Assembly: GCA_963669315.1 (NCBI GenBank)
Contig: OY770021.1
Span: 744,001-808,000, forward strand
Reading direction: 5' to 3'
DNA: 64,000 nt
Source of the DNA: SZUA-547 sp963669315
GTDB taxonomy: Bacteria > Pseudomonadota > Alphaproteobacteria > Rhodobacterales > Rhodobacteraceae
Made by a program: the position numbers and the translations under genes
Notes under the pieces: model-generated
Seen by the model: only the letters and a program-made list of their open reading frames with translations
What the model was told of the DNA's origin: nothing
Database searches by the model: none
In this document: piece by piece, positions 21,401 through 31,291 of the stretch
Numbering within the stretch: the first letter of the stretch is position 1
Layout of the letters: the number at the start of each line of letters is the position of its first letter

Positions 21401-23032
21401 ATGACCGTGACAACCGTTCCGACCACCCCGATCGACGGGCAAAAGCCAGGCACGTCGGGGCTGCGCGCGCGCACCGCCGTATTTATGCGGCCGGGCTATC
21501 TGGAGAATTTCGTTCAGTCGATCTTCGACGCGGTCGGCGGGCTTGAAGGCAAGACACTGACCCTTGGCGGAGACGGGCGTTATTTCAACAAGCGCGCGAT
21601 CCAGACCATCATGAAAATGGCCGCCGCCAACGGCGCCGCGCGCGTCGTGGTCGGCCGCGACGGCATCCTCTCCACGCCGGCGGCGTCCGCCGTCATTCGC
21701 CACCTCAAGACCGATGGCGGGATCATCCTGTCGGCCAGCCACAATCCCGGCGGTGAGAACGGTGATTTCGGCATCAAATACAACATCCCGGCCGGCGGTC
21801 CGGCGCCTGAGAGCATCACCGGCGCGATCCATGCGCGCACGATGGAGATCGACGCCTATCGGATTCTGGAAGCGCCGGATGTCGATCTTTCGGTCGACGG
21901 CGAGACCGGGCTGGGCGAGATGACGGTCGAAGTGATCGACCCCGTGGCGATCTACGCCGATCTGATGCGCGGCCTGTTCGATTTCGATGCGATCCGCGAT
22001 CTCTTCGCCTCTGGCTTCCGGATGCGGTTCGACGCCATGCACGCGGTTACCGGTCCTTACGCCAAGACGATCATCGAGGGGGAGCTTGGCGCGCCTGCGG
22101 GCGCGGTGATGAATGCAGTCCCGCTGCCCGATTTCGGCGGCGGCCATCCCGACCCGAACCCTGTCTACGCCAAGGCCCTGATGGACGAGATGTTCGGGCC
22201 GGACGCGCCTGATTTCGGCGCAGCCTCGGATGGCGATGGCGACCGCAACATGATCGTCGGGCGCGGATGCTATGTCACACCGTCGGACAGTCTGGCGGTG
22301 CTGGCCGCGAACGCGCATCTGGCGCCGGGCTACGACGCGGGCCTTGCAGGCGTCGCGCGCTCGATGCCGACCAGCCGCGCCTCTGACCGGGTGGCGGGAA
22401 AGCTGGGGATCGGCGCGTATGAAACGCCGACGGGCTGGAAATTCTTCGGCACGTTGCTCGACGCTGGCAAGGCGACGCTTTGCGGCGAGGAAAGCGCCGG
22501 AACCGGTTCAAACCATGTGCGCGAGAAGGACGGGCTCTGGGCGGTGCTGCTCTGGCTGAACATCCTGGCCGCGCGCCGCGATTCCGTCGCCGATATTCTG
22601 GCGAGCCACTGGGCCGATTATGGCCGGGATTACTATTCCCGCCACGACTATGAAGGCGTGGACAAGGCCGCGGCCGAGGAGCTGATGGACGTCCTGCGCG
22701 GCAAGCTCGACGGTCTTGTGGGCCAGACAGTCGAGGGAATGGAGATCACGTCGGCTGACGATTTCGCCTACACTGACCCGGTGGACGGCTCGCAGGCCGA
22801 GAAGCAGGGCGTGCGCATCACGTTCGGCGACGCCGCCCGTCTGGTTCTGCGCCTGTCGGGAACGGGCACGGTCGGCGCCACGCTGCGCGTCTATATGGAG
22901 CGGTTCGAGCCCGACCCGGCGGGTCAGGGCGAGGATACGCAACAGGCGCTCGCCCCGGTGATCCGCGCGGCGAACGCGCTGGCCGGGATCGCGGAGCGGC
23001 TGGGACGCGACGGCCCGGACGTGATGACCTGA
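21401..23032 (+). CDS. pgm: Phosphoglucomutase (alpha-D-glucose phosphate specific)
   Basis: This enzyme interconverts glucose 6-phosphate and glucose 1-phosphate and so feeds GlgC or takes the product of GlgP. The 543 residues match the usual length. The phosphoserine loop is LSASHNPGG with active Ser113, the Mg site is ASDGDGDRNM, and the sugar-binding loop is GEESAGTGSNHVREKDG. The ATG at 21401 begins MTVTTVPTTPIDGQKPGTSG, the normal start for this family; an open frame further upstream overlaps glgA and is not used. It is the last gene of the synthesis operon, followed by a strong terminator at 23076. Confidence 0.96.
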   Translation: MTVTTVPTTPIDGQKPGTSGLRARTAVFMRPGYLENFVQSIFDAVGGLEGKTLTLGGDGRYFNKRAIQTIMKMAAANGAARVVVGRDGILSTPAASAVIRHLKTDGGIILSASHNPGGENGDFGIKYNIPAGGPAPESITGAIHARTMEIDAYRILEAPDVDLSVDGETGLGEMTVEVIDPVAIYADLMRGLFDFDAIRDLFASGFRMRFDAMHAVTGPYAKTIIEGELGAPAGAVMNAVPLPDFGGGHPDPNPVYAKALMDEMFGPDAPDFGAASDGDGDRNMIVGRGCYVTPSDSLAVLAANAHLAPGYDAGLAGVARSMPTSRASDRVAGKLGIGAYETPTGWKFFGTLLDAGKATLCGEESAGTGSNHVREKDGLWAVLLWLNILAARRDSVADILASHWADYGRDYYSRHDYEGVDKAAAEELMDVLRGKLDGLVGQTVEGMEITSADDFAYTDPVDGSQAEKQGVRITFGDAARLVLRLSGTGTVGATLRVYMERFEPDPAGQGEDTQQALAPVIRAANALAGIAERLGRDGPDVMT

Positions 23033-23075
23033 CTCCTCCCCTCCTGAGAGTCTCCCACTCTGTTGGGGAAACTGG

Positions 23076-23105
23076 CGCGCCCTGTTCGGGGCGCGTTTCT
23101 TTTTT
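23076..23105 (+). terminator. Rho-independent terminator after pgm
   Basis: A 7-bp GC stem (CGCGCCC / GGGCGCG) with loop TGTTCG is followed by TTTCTTTTTT. It closes the rightward glgBCA-pgm operon, 18 bases before the stop codon of the convergent glgP gene. Confidence 0.88.
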
Positions 23106-23123
23106 GAGAGAGCGGGACGGCCG

Positions 23124-25520
23124 CTAAAGCAGCGACTCGACCTCCCAGATGTCGCGCGCGTAACCGCGGATCGTCCTGTCGGATGAAAACCAGCCGGAAT
23201 GCGCGGTGTTGAGTGCAGCCATACGGCTCCACGCATCCTGGTCGCGATAGGCGCCATCGATCCGGCGCTGCGCTTCATAGTAGGCGTCGAAATCCGCCGC
23301 GACGAGGAAGTAGTCGCTGCCGGTGATCAGGTCGACCAACGAGGCGTAACGGTGCTGGTCCTCCGGCGAAAAGAAGCCGGAAGCCATCTGTTCGACGACC
23401 TCGCGCAACGCGGGGCTCGACTCGACCTGAGCTCGGGGATCATAGCCATTGCGAATGGCCGACGCCTCGGGCGCAGTCAGGCCGAAGATAAAGATGTTGT
23501 CGTCTCCGACCTGCTCCCGAATCTCGACATTTGCGCCGTCCATCGTCCCGACCGTAACCGCGCCGTTCAGAGCGAATTTCATGTTGCCGGTGCCGGACGC
23601 CTCCATACCTGCGGTCGAGATTTGCTCGGAAAGGTCGGCGGCCGGGATCAAAAGCTCCGCCATCGAGACATTGTAGTTCTCGGGATAGACCACTTTCAGA
23701 CGGTCGCCGATCACCGGGTCATTGTTGATGCTGCGCGCCACATCGTTGATCAGGTGGATGATGTGCTTCGCGGTGAAATAGCCGGGGGCCGCCTTGCCGC
23801 CAAAGAATTTCACACGCGGCGTCCAGTTCGCCTGCGGGTCGCGGCGGATCGCATTGGCCAGCGCCGCAGTCTCCAGAATATTCATGAACTGGCGCTTGTA
23901 TTCGTGGATACGCTTGATCTGGATGTCGAACATCGCATCACGTGGCAGCGACAGACCGTGGGTCTTTTCGACCCAATCCGCCAGCCGGTTCTTGTTCGCC
24001 TGCTTCACATCGCGGAACCGGGCGCGAAAACCGGCGTCGTCCGCATGGGGCGCAAGATCTGCCAGTCGGTCCAGATCAGATACCCAGCCTTCTCCGATGG
24101 TCTCATTCAGCAGGTTCCGCAGGCCAGGATTGCAGCTGTAGAGCCAACGCCGCGGCGTCACGCCGTTGGTCTGGTTGACGATGCGATCGGGGTGCAGTTC
24201 GTTCAGATCGCGAAACACGGTCTGCTTCATCAAATCGGTGTGCAGCGCCGAAACCCCGTTCACACGCCGCGCCGAGATGAAGGCGAGATCGCCCATCCGC
24301 ACTTCGCCGCAGGGATCCACGATCTTGACGCTGTCGGGCCGCGGCCGTCCGGCCTCTCGCGTCCGGCGCGCGTGCAGATCGTCCAACCGCTCGATCAGCT
24401 GCATGTGACGGGGCAGAACCGACCACATCAGATGCGTCGGCCAGCGCTCCAGCGCCTCGGGCATCAGGGTGTGGTTGGTGTAGTGCAGGCTGCCCTGCGC
24501 GATATCGAACGCCTCTTCGAACTCGACGCCGTGATGATCGATCAGCAGGCGCATCAGCTCAGGCCCTGCGATCGCCGGGTGGGTGTCGTTCATCTGGATC
24601 GCCACTTTCGTCGGCAGCGCCCGGATATCGGTATTGCCCGCCGTAAACCGGCGCAGCAGATCCTGAAGCGAGGCGGAAGTGAAGAAGTACTCCTGCTTCA
24701 GGCGCAGCTCCTTGCCGGTCTCGGTGCTGTCATCCGGATAGAGCACGCGAGAGATCGTCTCGGCGAACACTTCCGGCGCGGCGGCGGCCATATAGTCGCC
24801 GCGGTTGAACGGCTCCAGATCGAAGGCGCGCTTTGATTTCGCCGTCCATAGCCTGAGCGTATTGGTCCACTGACCGCGCCAACCGGGAATCGGCGTGTCG
24901 TAGGCGCGGGCCGAGACGACCTGCGCGGGCCGCCACCCGGCGCCGTCCGCGTTCGCTTCGCCGCCAAATCCGATGTCGTAGGCGCATTCCGGGCGTTCAA
25001 ACTCCCACGGATGAGCCTGAGACAGCCATTCTTCAGCCGCTTCGACCTGGGTGCCGTTCTCGAAACGCTGCCGGAACAGCCCGTGGGCGTAGCGAATGCC
25101 GTAGCCATAGGCCGGAATACCAAGGCAGGAGAGCGAATCCAGAAAACACGCCGCCAGCCGCCCCAGCCCGCCATTGCCAAGTGCTGCGTCTGGCTCGTCC
25201 AGAATCACCTCACGATAGTCGACGCCATGGGCCGACAGCGCCTCCGCGGCCTCTTCCTCAAGCCCGAGATTGACGATCGCGTCTTCGAGCAGGCGCCCGA
25301 GCAGAAACTCCATCGACAGATAGTAGACCCGCTTGCGGTCGGCCTCATAGGTTCGGCGGGTCGCCTTGAACCACGGCTCCACCAGACGGTCGCGAACGGC
25401 GCGCGACAGTGCGATCCGCCAGTCCACGTCATGCGCGGCCCGCGGCGTCTTGCCGACCGAGTGGCGCAGGTGCCAATCGATCGCGGTCGCCAGATCGCCC
25501 TTGGGGGTGAAGGCGTTCAT
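23124..25520 (-). CDS. glgP: Glycogen phosphorylase GlgP
   Basis: GlgP releases glucose 1-phosphate from the non-reducing ends of glycogen using pyridoxal phosphate. The 798-residue product has typical motifs: YLSMEFLLGRLL near the N-terminus, GNGGLGRLAACFLDSL, and the PLP-lysine signature EASGTGNMKFALNGA. The ATG at 25520 is preferred over an upstream TTG because GGAGAG lies at correct distance and the protein then starts MNAFTP. It is downstream of malQ after 147 bases, on the same strand, and probably co-transcribed with glgX and malQ. It converges on pgm. The product can pass directly to Pgm. Confidence 0.96.
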   Translation of the reverse strand: MNAFTPKGDLATAIDWHLRHSVGKTPRAAHDVDWRIALSRAVRDRLVEPWFKATRRTYEADRKRVYYLSMEFLLGRLLEDAIVNLGLEEEAAEALSAHGVDYREVILDEPDAALGNGGLGRLAACFLDSLSCLGIPAYGYGIRYAHGLFRQRFENGTQVEAAEEWLSQAHPWEFERPECAYDIGFGGEANADGAGWRPAQVVSARAYDTPIPGWRGQWTNTLRLWTAKSKRAFDLEPFNRGDYMAAAAPEVFAETISRVLYPDDSTETGKELRLKQEYFFTSASLQDLLRRFTAGNTDIRALPTKVAIQMNDTHPAIAGPELMRLLIDHHGVEFEEAFDIAQGSLHYTNHTLMPEALERWPTHLMWSVLPRHMQLIERLDDLHARRTREAGRPRPDSVKIVDPCGEVRMGDLAFISARRVNGVSALHTDLMKQTVFRDLNELHPDRIVNQTNGVTPRRWLYSCNPGLRNLLNETIGEGWVSDLDRLADLAPHADDAGFRARFRDVKQANKNRLADWVEKTHGLSLPRDAMFDIQIKRIHEYKRQFMNILETAALANAIRRDPQANWTPRVKFFGGKAAPGYFTAKHIIHLINDVARSINNDPVIGDRLKVVYPENYNVSMAELLIPAADLSEQISTAGMEASGTGNMKFALNGAVTVGTMDGANVEIREQVGDDNIFIFGLTAPEASAIRNGYDPRAQVESSPALREVVEQMASGFFSPEDQHRYASLVDLITGSDYFLVAADFDAYYEAQRRIDGAYRDQDAWSRMAALNTAHSGWFSSDRTIRGYARDIWEVESLL

Positions 25521-25667
25521 AACTGATCTCTCCAAGCCTGTTGTCGCCGCCTGATGCGGTCTTCGTTCGACTCACGGGCGCGCGCAGTCCCGGCCCGCAG
25601 TGTGGCCAATCTATTCGATGCCTGACGCGCTGCAAGCCGCCCAACAAGATAGGGTTGGCCCGAGTTC

Positions 25668-27656
25668 TCAACGCCCGGCGTCGCGCATGACCGCGCCAAT
25701 ATCCCGCAAGGCGATCGAGGACGGCGCTTCTTCGACCGTCAGCCCCGCCCGGCGGCGCCAGTTCGGGTGTTCATCAACCACGCCCGGCAGGTTTTGCTGC
25801 TCGACCTCGCCAGTCAGATCGTCGAGTTGCACAGCGACAAGCTCCGCCTCGGACCGGGCAAGATCCGCGTGAATCCGTTTGGTCCAGTCATCCGGCGTCT
25901 CGCCCAGATCGGAGCGAAGGGCCACGCGTTCGCCGTTGACCCAATCACGACCGGGCTCATCCAGGTGGCCGAGCTTTACGCGCCAATCGAGATCGCGCCC
26001 CCAGAAGTAACCTTTGATCGTCGGCGTATCGTGATTGCCGAAGCTGGCGACGCTGTGGCGACGGACTTCGTGCGGCTCCGGCAGCCCGCCCGCAGCGCCG
26101 CGCGCGAATTGCATCACGTCGACGCCGTATAGGCCGGCCTCGGCCAAGCGCTCGCGAAACCCGTCTGGCACGAGGCCGAGGTCTTCGCCGATCACAAGCA
26201 CGTCCGCCCGGGTGGCCTCAATCGCGATAATGGCCAGCAACGATTCCATGGGATAGCTGACATAGGCCCCCGGAGACCCATCATCCGGCACCCAGAAGCT
26301 GCGCCCAAGACCAAGCGCGTGGTCGATGCGCACCGCGCCCGCATGGCTCATCGCACCGCGCAAAAGGCGGGCGAAGTTCTGATAACCCTGAGCGGCCATC
26401 CCACGAGGCGACAACGGCGCCAAGCCCCAGCCCTGAACCTCATCGCCGAACTGGTCCGGCGGCGCGCCAAGCGTCGCCCCGAAGGCGTGCCCCTGCCGAT
26501 CCGTCCAGGTTTCGGCCCCGCCGGGAACTGCGCCGACGGCGAGGTCCAGATAAAGCCCCAGCGCCATGCCTGAGTCCTTCGCGGCGGTCTGCGCGGCGCC
26601 GATTTGCTCGCTGGCCACCCATTGCAGCCAGATGTGAAATGTCAGCTCGCCGCCCGCGTTCCGTGCAAACTCCTGCGCCGCATCGCTGCGCCTGTCCTGC
26701 AACTCCTCCGGCCATGCGCGCCAGTCCGGTCCGTGCCGCAGGCTGAGCGCCTCGTACAATGCGAAGTTTCGCAATGACGGTCCGCCCTCAGCCGCGAAAG
26801 CGTCATAGGAGGTGCGAACCGAATGATTGGCGTCCAGCGCTTCGAACGCGGCAAAGGCGGCTGCCAATGCCGGCTCGCGGACCGAGGCGGCGGCCTGATA
26901 ATCGGCGAGTTCACCGCCCGTATCGCCGGCGCCGCTGACGGATTTCGCCGCGCCGCAGAACGGCTCCATCCCATCCAGCGCGATATGCCAGGGGTTCAGG
27001 AAGCCGCGATGGGTCGGCGAATACGGGCTGACCATGGACGGATGCGACGCGGCGCCGATGGGGTGCACCGGGTTGACGCCCAGAAAAGCGGCGCCTTGCG
27101 CGCCCAGCGCGGCGGCCATGTCGCCGAGATCGCGGTAATCGCCCATCCCGGAATTGCGCGACGAGCGCAGACCGTAGAGCGCGGCGGTCACGCCCCAGAC
27201 CCTGCTCGCGTCCGTCAATTCCGAAAGCGACGGCGCGGCGGGCGGCGCGGAGAGCAGCCAGACCGTCTCTTCCCCTCCAGCGGCCTCGACAGACAAGCGA
27301 TGCACGCCAAGCGGCAGCGGTGGCAGATCGACGACATCGCCTGAGCCAGTCGCGCTGGATTGGGTTTCGCCTTCCAGATACAGGGTCCAGTGGGCGGCGC
27401 GGTCGAGATCGATCTGTGACGGTTCTCCGGCGCGCAGGATCTTCTCGCGCGGCGCGATCCGTGCGGCGTGCTCCGCCTCCAGCGACGCGATATGCGCCAG
27501 AGCGTCTTCTTCGTTCAAGACGTCGAAACCCAGCGCCGCGCACAGCGCGCGGGCGGTCGCCTCGTTCGTCGGGCGATGCTGGCCATTGAAATCCTGATAG
27601 GCGGGCAGAACGCCCAGCCGTTCCGCAAGTTGAATGATCGCGTTCTGCTCGCTCAT
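25668..27656 (-). CDS. malQ: 4-alpha-glucanotransferase MalQ (amylomaltase)
   Basis: MalQ is a GH77 disproportionating enzyme that moves maltosyl and longer units between short glucans, so that phosphorylase can use the debranched oligosaccharides. The 662-residue length is near the E. coli enzyme. Signatures include LYGLRSSRNSGMGDYRDL, the nucleophile region AVRIDHALGLGRSFWVP, the acid/base region VIGEDLGLVP and SFGNHDTPTIKGY. Its start overlaps the glgX stop by 4 bases (ATGA), so translation of the two is coupled. A 147-base gap separates it from glgP. The N-terminal region before the barrel (about 130 residues) is the usual MalQ extension. Confidence 0.93.
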   Translation of the reverse strand: MSEQNAIIQLAERLGVLPAYQDFNGQHRPTNEATARALCAALGFDVLNEEDALAHIASLEAEHAARIAPREKILRAGEPSQIDLDRAAHWTLYLEGETQSSATGSGDVVDLPPLPLGVHRLSVEAAGGEETVWLLSAPPAAPSLSELTDASRVWGVTAALYGLRSSRNSGMGDYRDLGDMAAALGAQGAAFLGVNPVHPIGAASHPSMVSPYSPTHRGFLNPWHIALDGMEPFCGAAKSVSGAGDTGGELADYQAAASVREPALAAAFAAFEALDANHSVRTSYDAFAAEGGPSLRNFALYEALSLRHGPDWRAWPEELQDRRSDAAQEFARNAGGELTFHIWLQWVASEQIGAAQTAAKDSGMALGLYLDLAVGAVPGGAETWTDRQGHAFGATLGAPPDQFGDEVQGWGLAPLSPRGMAAQGYQNFARLLRGAMSHAGAVRIDHALGLGRSFWVPDDGSPGAYVSYPMESLLAIIAIEATRADVLVIGEDLGLVPDGFRERLAEAGLYGVDVMQFARGAAGGLPEPHEVRRHSVASFGNHDTPTIKGYFWGRDLDWRVKLGHLDEPGRDWVNGERVALRSDLGETPDDWTKRIHADLARSEAELVAVQLDDLTGEVEQQNLPGVVDEHPNWRRRAGLTVEEAPSSIALRDIGAVMRDAGR

Positions 27657-29767
27657 CCCGCATCGCCCCGCGCGCTCAGGTGATAGGCGACCACCGCATG
27701 TCCATCGACATGTTGTGGCCAGTCGGTTTCGCAGGCAACGTCCGCCGCATCGGGCGCGGCTGTGTCGATCGATCTGACCCAGACCCGGCCAGATGACGTG
27801 GCCGGCAATGCAATTTTCTGAGGCCTCGGGCCGCCATTTATTGCTACGAACACCGCGTCATCCGTCTGTTCCGCGACCGGCGCCTCGGCAGAGCGGCGCA
27901 GCAATAGACAGAACCCGTCGAGACCGGGATCGCGCCAATTGACCGCGCCGCCGTCGAAGGTCTTCCAGAGCACGTCGGTCTCCCCGTCAAAGGCGCGCTC
28001 GCCCGCGTGCAGAAAGCGCTTCTGACGCAACACAGGGTGCGCGTGCCGGAACGCGATCAGACGCCGGGTGACGGCCAGCAGGTCGCTATCGCCGTTCTCC
28101 CAGTCGATCCAGGTCGTCGCGTTGTCCTGACAATAGGCGTTGTTGTTCCCGCCCTGCGAATGGCCAACCTCATCGCCCGCCAACAACATCGGAACGCCTT
28201 GCGACAGGAACAGGGTCGCCAACATGTTCATGCGGCGTCGACGACGGCGAGACAGCACCTGGGGGTCGTCCGTCGGTCCCTCCGTGCCGCAGTTGTCGCT
28301 GTAATTCGCGTGATGGCCGTCGGCGTTGTCTTCGCCATTGGCCTGATTGCGCTTTTCCTCATAGCTGGCGACGTCGGCCAGCGTAAATCCGTCATGGGAG
28401 GAGACCATGTTGATCGAACACTGCGGTCCCCTGCCCGGCCGGTCGAAATCCGAGGCGGAGCCGAGAAAACGCCCGGCCAGATCCTGCGCCGAATGCGCGG
28501 CGCCGCGCCAGAACCGGCGGACGGAATCGCGATAGCCGTCATTCCATTCGGCGAATTCCGGTGGGAACTCGCCCAACCTGTACCCGCCCGGCCCGACATC
28601 CCAAGGCTCCGCGATCAGTTTGACGCCGGCGAGGGTCGGGTCCTGCCTGAGCGCGTCGAAGAACCCGCTGTTCTGGTCATAGCCATGATCCTCACGACCC
28701 AGCGTTGTCGCGAGGTCGAAACGGAACCCGTCCACCCCCATTTCATCCACCCAGTAGCGCAGGCTGTCCATCACCATCCTGAGGACGAAGGGATGGGCGA
28801 TGTTCAGGGTGTTCCCGCAGCCGGTGTCGTTGACGTAGTGGCGGGGATGCCCGGTCTGAAGCCGATAGTAGGACGCGTTGTCGAGACCCCGGAAAGACAG
28901 TGTCGGGCCAAGTTCATCGCCCTCGGCGGTGTGGTTATAGACGACGTCGAGAATGACCTCGAGCCCGGCCTCATGGAACCGATCGACCATGGTCCGGAAC
29001 CCGGCCTCGCCCGCCGGGCCGGCATAGCGCGGCTCCAGTGCGAAAAATCCGATCGTGTTGTAGCCCCAATAGTTGGTGAGGCCCTTCTTGCGCAGGAATT
29101 CCTCGTCGCGAAACGCCTGAACAGGCAGCAGTTCAACCGAGGTGACGCCGAGCTTCAGCAGATGCTCGATGACAGCGTCGCTGGCCAATGCGTCATAGGT
29201 TCCGCGAAGCGCCTCTGGCACGCCGGGAAAGAGCTTCGTCAATCCTTTGACATGCGCCTCATAGATCACTGCGTCAGATCGGGACATGCAGGGCTTTGCG
29301 TCTCCGTCGCTCCGCGCCAGTGGCGCCGTGACGACCCCACGGGGTGTGAAGGGCGCGCTGTCTATGTCGCTGAACGATAGGTCCATACCGGGTGCGTTGG
29401 CGTTATATCCCAATAGCGCATCATTGTAGCTCCAGGATCCTGATATTCGCCGGGCGTAGGGGTCGATCAGCAACTTGTTGGGATTGAAACGATGACCCCG
29501 CTCAGGCGCGTATGGCCCATGCGCGCGATAGCCGTAGAGCGCGCCGGGCTGCAGCCCGGCGGCGTATCCGTGCCAAACAGGCCCGGTCCGCTCTGGCAGA
29601 TCCAGCCGCGCGACTTCCGTTCGGCCGTCATCTGAGAACAGGCACAGCTCTATACGGCTGGCGTTTTCCGAGAACACCGCGAAATTTACACCCTCGCCAT
29701 CCCATGTCGCGCCCATTGGAAAAGGCGCGCCGGGCTTGAGAGCGCCAAGCTTTTCCGAGTTTGACAT
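27653..29767 (-). CDS. glgX: Glycogen debranching enzyme GlgX
   Basis: GlgX hydrolyses the alpha-1,6 branch stubs left by glycogen phosphorylase. The 704 residues comprise a CBM48 domain (PFPMGATWDGEGVNFAVFSE), a GH13 barrel with DGFRFDLATTLGR (nucleophile Asp), KLIAEPWDVGPGGY (acid/base Glu) and SSHDGFTLADV, and a C-terminal beta domain. YGYRAHGPYAPERGHRFNPN is a GlgX/isoamylase hallmark. It is the first gene of the leftward degradation operon glgX-malQ-glgP. The AraC-type regulator gene lies 78 bases upstream on the same strand, so read-through from it is possible. Confidence 0.95.
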   Translation of the reverse strand: MSNSEKLGALKPGAPFPMGATWDGEGVNFAVFSENASRIELCLFSDDGRTEVARLDLPERTGPVWHGYAAGLQPGALYGYRAHGPYAPERGHRFNPNKLLIDPYARRISGSWSYNDALLGYNANAPGMDLSFSDIDSAPFTPRGVVTAPLARSDGDAKPCMSRSDAVIYEAHVKGLTKLFPGVPEALRGTYDALASDAVIEHLLKLGVTSVELLPVQAFRDEEFLRKKGLTNYWGYNTIGFFALEPRYAGPAGEAGFRTMVDRFHEAGLEVILDVVYNHTAEGDELGPTLSFRGLDNASYYRLQTGHPRHYVNDTGCGNTLNIAHPFVLRMVMDSLRYWVDEMGVDGFRFDLATTLGREDHGYDQNSGFFDALRQDPTLAGVKLIAEPWDVGPGGYRLGEFPPEFAEWNDGYRDSVRRFWRGAAHSAQDLAGRFLGSASDFDRPGRGPQCSINMVSSHDGFTLADVASYEEKRNQANGEDNADGHHANYSDNCGTEGPTDDPQVLSRRRRRRMNMLATLFLSQGVPMLLAGDEVGHSQGGNNNAYCQDNATTWIDWENGDSDLLAVTRRLIAFRHAHPVLRQKRFLHAGERAFDGETDVLWKTFDGGAVNWRDPGLDGFCLLLRRSAEAPVAEQTDDAVFVAINGGPRPQKIALPATSSGRVWVRSIDTAAPDAADVACETDWPQHVDGHAVVAYHLSARGDAG

Positions 29768-29845
29768 GAACCACCGTCAGGCTGAGCGAAACGCAATTGG
29801 AATGACGGTCATTACGTCAAACCGTGCGTCCAGTCCAATCGCCTC

Positions 29846-30874
29846 TCACGTCCTTCCGCGCGCTGCGCCGGGCGTGGTTCCGGTCCATCGCTTGAACGCG
29901 CTGCTGAACGTGCTGACCTCGGTATAGCCCAGCAGAAATGCGATCTCGGTCAGGTTGAGGTTGCTGTGTTGCAGGTATCTGTTCGCCAGCGCCGTGCGCA
30001 GTTCGCGCAGCAATTCATTGAAACTGGTCTCAAGGTCGCTCAGCCGTCGCGACAGGGTGCGCGCGCTCATGCCCAGCTCGCGGGCGACGATCGCCAGCGT
30101 CGCCTCCCCCTTCGCGAGACGGTTCACGATTTCCAGCTCGACCTGCTCGGTCAATGTTGGAGGCGCGTGTGAGCGCTTCTCCAGCACATCCTCACAGACG
30201 CCCCGCAACAGCTTCAGCAATTGATCATCTGAAGTCGGCAGCCGTGTCTCCAGATCCGCGGTCTTAAGAATCACACGATTGGCCGGGGCGCCGAATGAGA
30301 CCGGGCACCCGAAATAGCGCTCAAAATCGGCGATGTGCGAATTTCTCGGATGGCGCATCGACAGGCTGACCGGTCGAAGCTCCCGACCCGTCCACGTCCG
30401 CAGCCCACGCAGGAAGTTGGTGACGCTGAATTCCCTGAAATGCCGGATGGTCTGGGTCTGCGGAATACGGAACCACCATTCGATGGCGCCGTGCTCGTCC
30501 AGATCCTCGATATTCATCTCGACGGCGTCATTCGCTACTTTTCGGTATCGGCACAGATTCTTTATCGCGTCGCCGACCGTGGCGGAGGATACGCCGACAT
30601 ACCAAAGCAACCCGGCCATTCGCATGTCTCGCGACCGGCCGAAATTCAGCCCCAGACACGGATCGTCCGTAGCGTCCGCCGCCAGCTCAAAGAACGCCGC
30701 CGTTTTCGCGAAAGGCACGCGGGCGTCCTCGGTTTCGACCGTCCTGGGATCCAGCCCCGCCTCGGTCAGCAGTCGTCGGGCCGGCACGCCACGCCGGTTC
30801 AACTCCTCGGCTAACTGCCGCGTCCAAACCGCGTCATGCAGGATCGATACGCTCTGCCCGCCACGCGCCGCCAT
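29846..30874 (-). CDS. AraC-family transcriptional regulator
   Basis: This is a regulator of about 342 residues. The N-terminal two thirds resemble the arabinose-binding-type sensor domain of the OruR/ArgR-like AraC group (RGVPARRLLTEAGLDP; DPCLGLNFGRSRDMRMAGLL). The C-terminal 100 residues are a double helix-turn-helix (ATLAIVARELGMSARTLSRR; LTEIAFLLGYTEVSTFSSAF). The frame is open much further upstream, but that part is Arg/Pro-rich and atypical; the ATG at 30874 with a GGGGGG ribosome site gives the family's usual length. Its target is unknown: it could act on glgX downstream or on the divergent small gene at 31085. Confidence 0.88.
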   Translation of the reverse strand: MAARGGQSVSILHDAVWTRQLAEELNRRGVPARRLLTEAGLDPRTVETEDARVPFAKTAAFFELAADATDDPCLGLNFGRSRDMRMAGLLWYVGVSSATVGDAIKNLCRYRKVANDAVEMNIEDLDEHGAIEWWFRIPQTQTIRHFREFSVTNFLRGLRTWTGRELRPVSLSMRHPRNSHIADFERYFGCPVSFGAPANRVILKTADLETRLPTSDDQLLKLLRGVCEDVLEKRSHAPPTLTEQVELEIVNRLAKGEATLAIVARELGMSARTLSRRLSDLETSFNELLRELRTALANRYLQHSNLNLTEIAFLLGYTEVSTFSSAFKRWTGTTPGAARGRT

Positions 30875-31084
30875 CCGAAGCCCCCCGACCGGTGTCTCAA
30901 CTGGTTTGGCGTCAAGTCTCAAGAATTCGTCGCGAAATCGCAAGGCCGCGCGAACGCGACCGACTATTTCAGCCCTGACGCGAGCCGGCCCGTGGCGGCG
31001 CGACCTACTCCCCCTCAACAAGGTTCGCCGCCACGGCGCGTCAACTTTTTCGTTTGATCGCAGGCATAAAGAGGAGGGCCTCAC

Positions 31085-31291
31085 ATGCCCCGGACAGAAG
31101 CCGAAAGGCCTTATGTTCACTATCTGAGCCTTGGTGGTCTGGATCTTGACCCATTGTGCAAGACTGAGAACGCGCCCAAGCCGCGCGGAGCCGTAACCGC
31201 TCATATCGAGCGCATCACCTGCCCCGATTGTATCCGGATACTCAACATGATGCTGGCCGGAACACTGAACCAGCATCTCCGAAAGCAGTAG
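31085..31291 (+). CDS. Small hypothetical protein, possible zinc-binding
   Basis: This 68-residue protein is preceded by a strong ribosome site (AGAGGAGG, 7 bases from the ATG), which supports a real gene. The residues His12, Cys25, His40, Cys45 and Cys48 (pattern H...C...H....TCPDC) could bind one zinc ion, as in small knuckle proteins often seen in phage and actinobacterial genomes. The family is not recognised. It diverges from the AraC-type regulator gene, with 210 bases between them. No membrane segment or signal peptide is visible. Confidence 0.6.
   Translation: MPRTEAERPYVHYLSLGGLDLDPLCKTENAPKPRGAVTAHIERITCPDCIRILNMMLAGTLNQHLRKQ

Noticed and set aside
23199..24836. Open frame of about 545 codons on the plus strand across glgP
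   Set aside because: It is a shadow of glgP, without any recognisable motif, and it begins inside the glgP 3' end.
28007..29380. Open frame of about 457 codons on the plus strand across glgX
   Set aside because: It is antisense to the clear GH13 motifs of glgX; no domain or start signal supports it.
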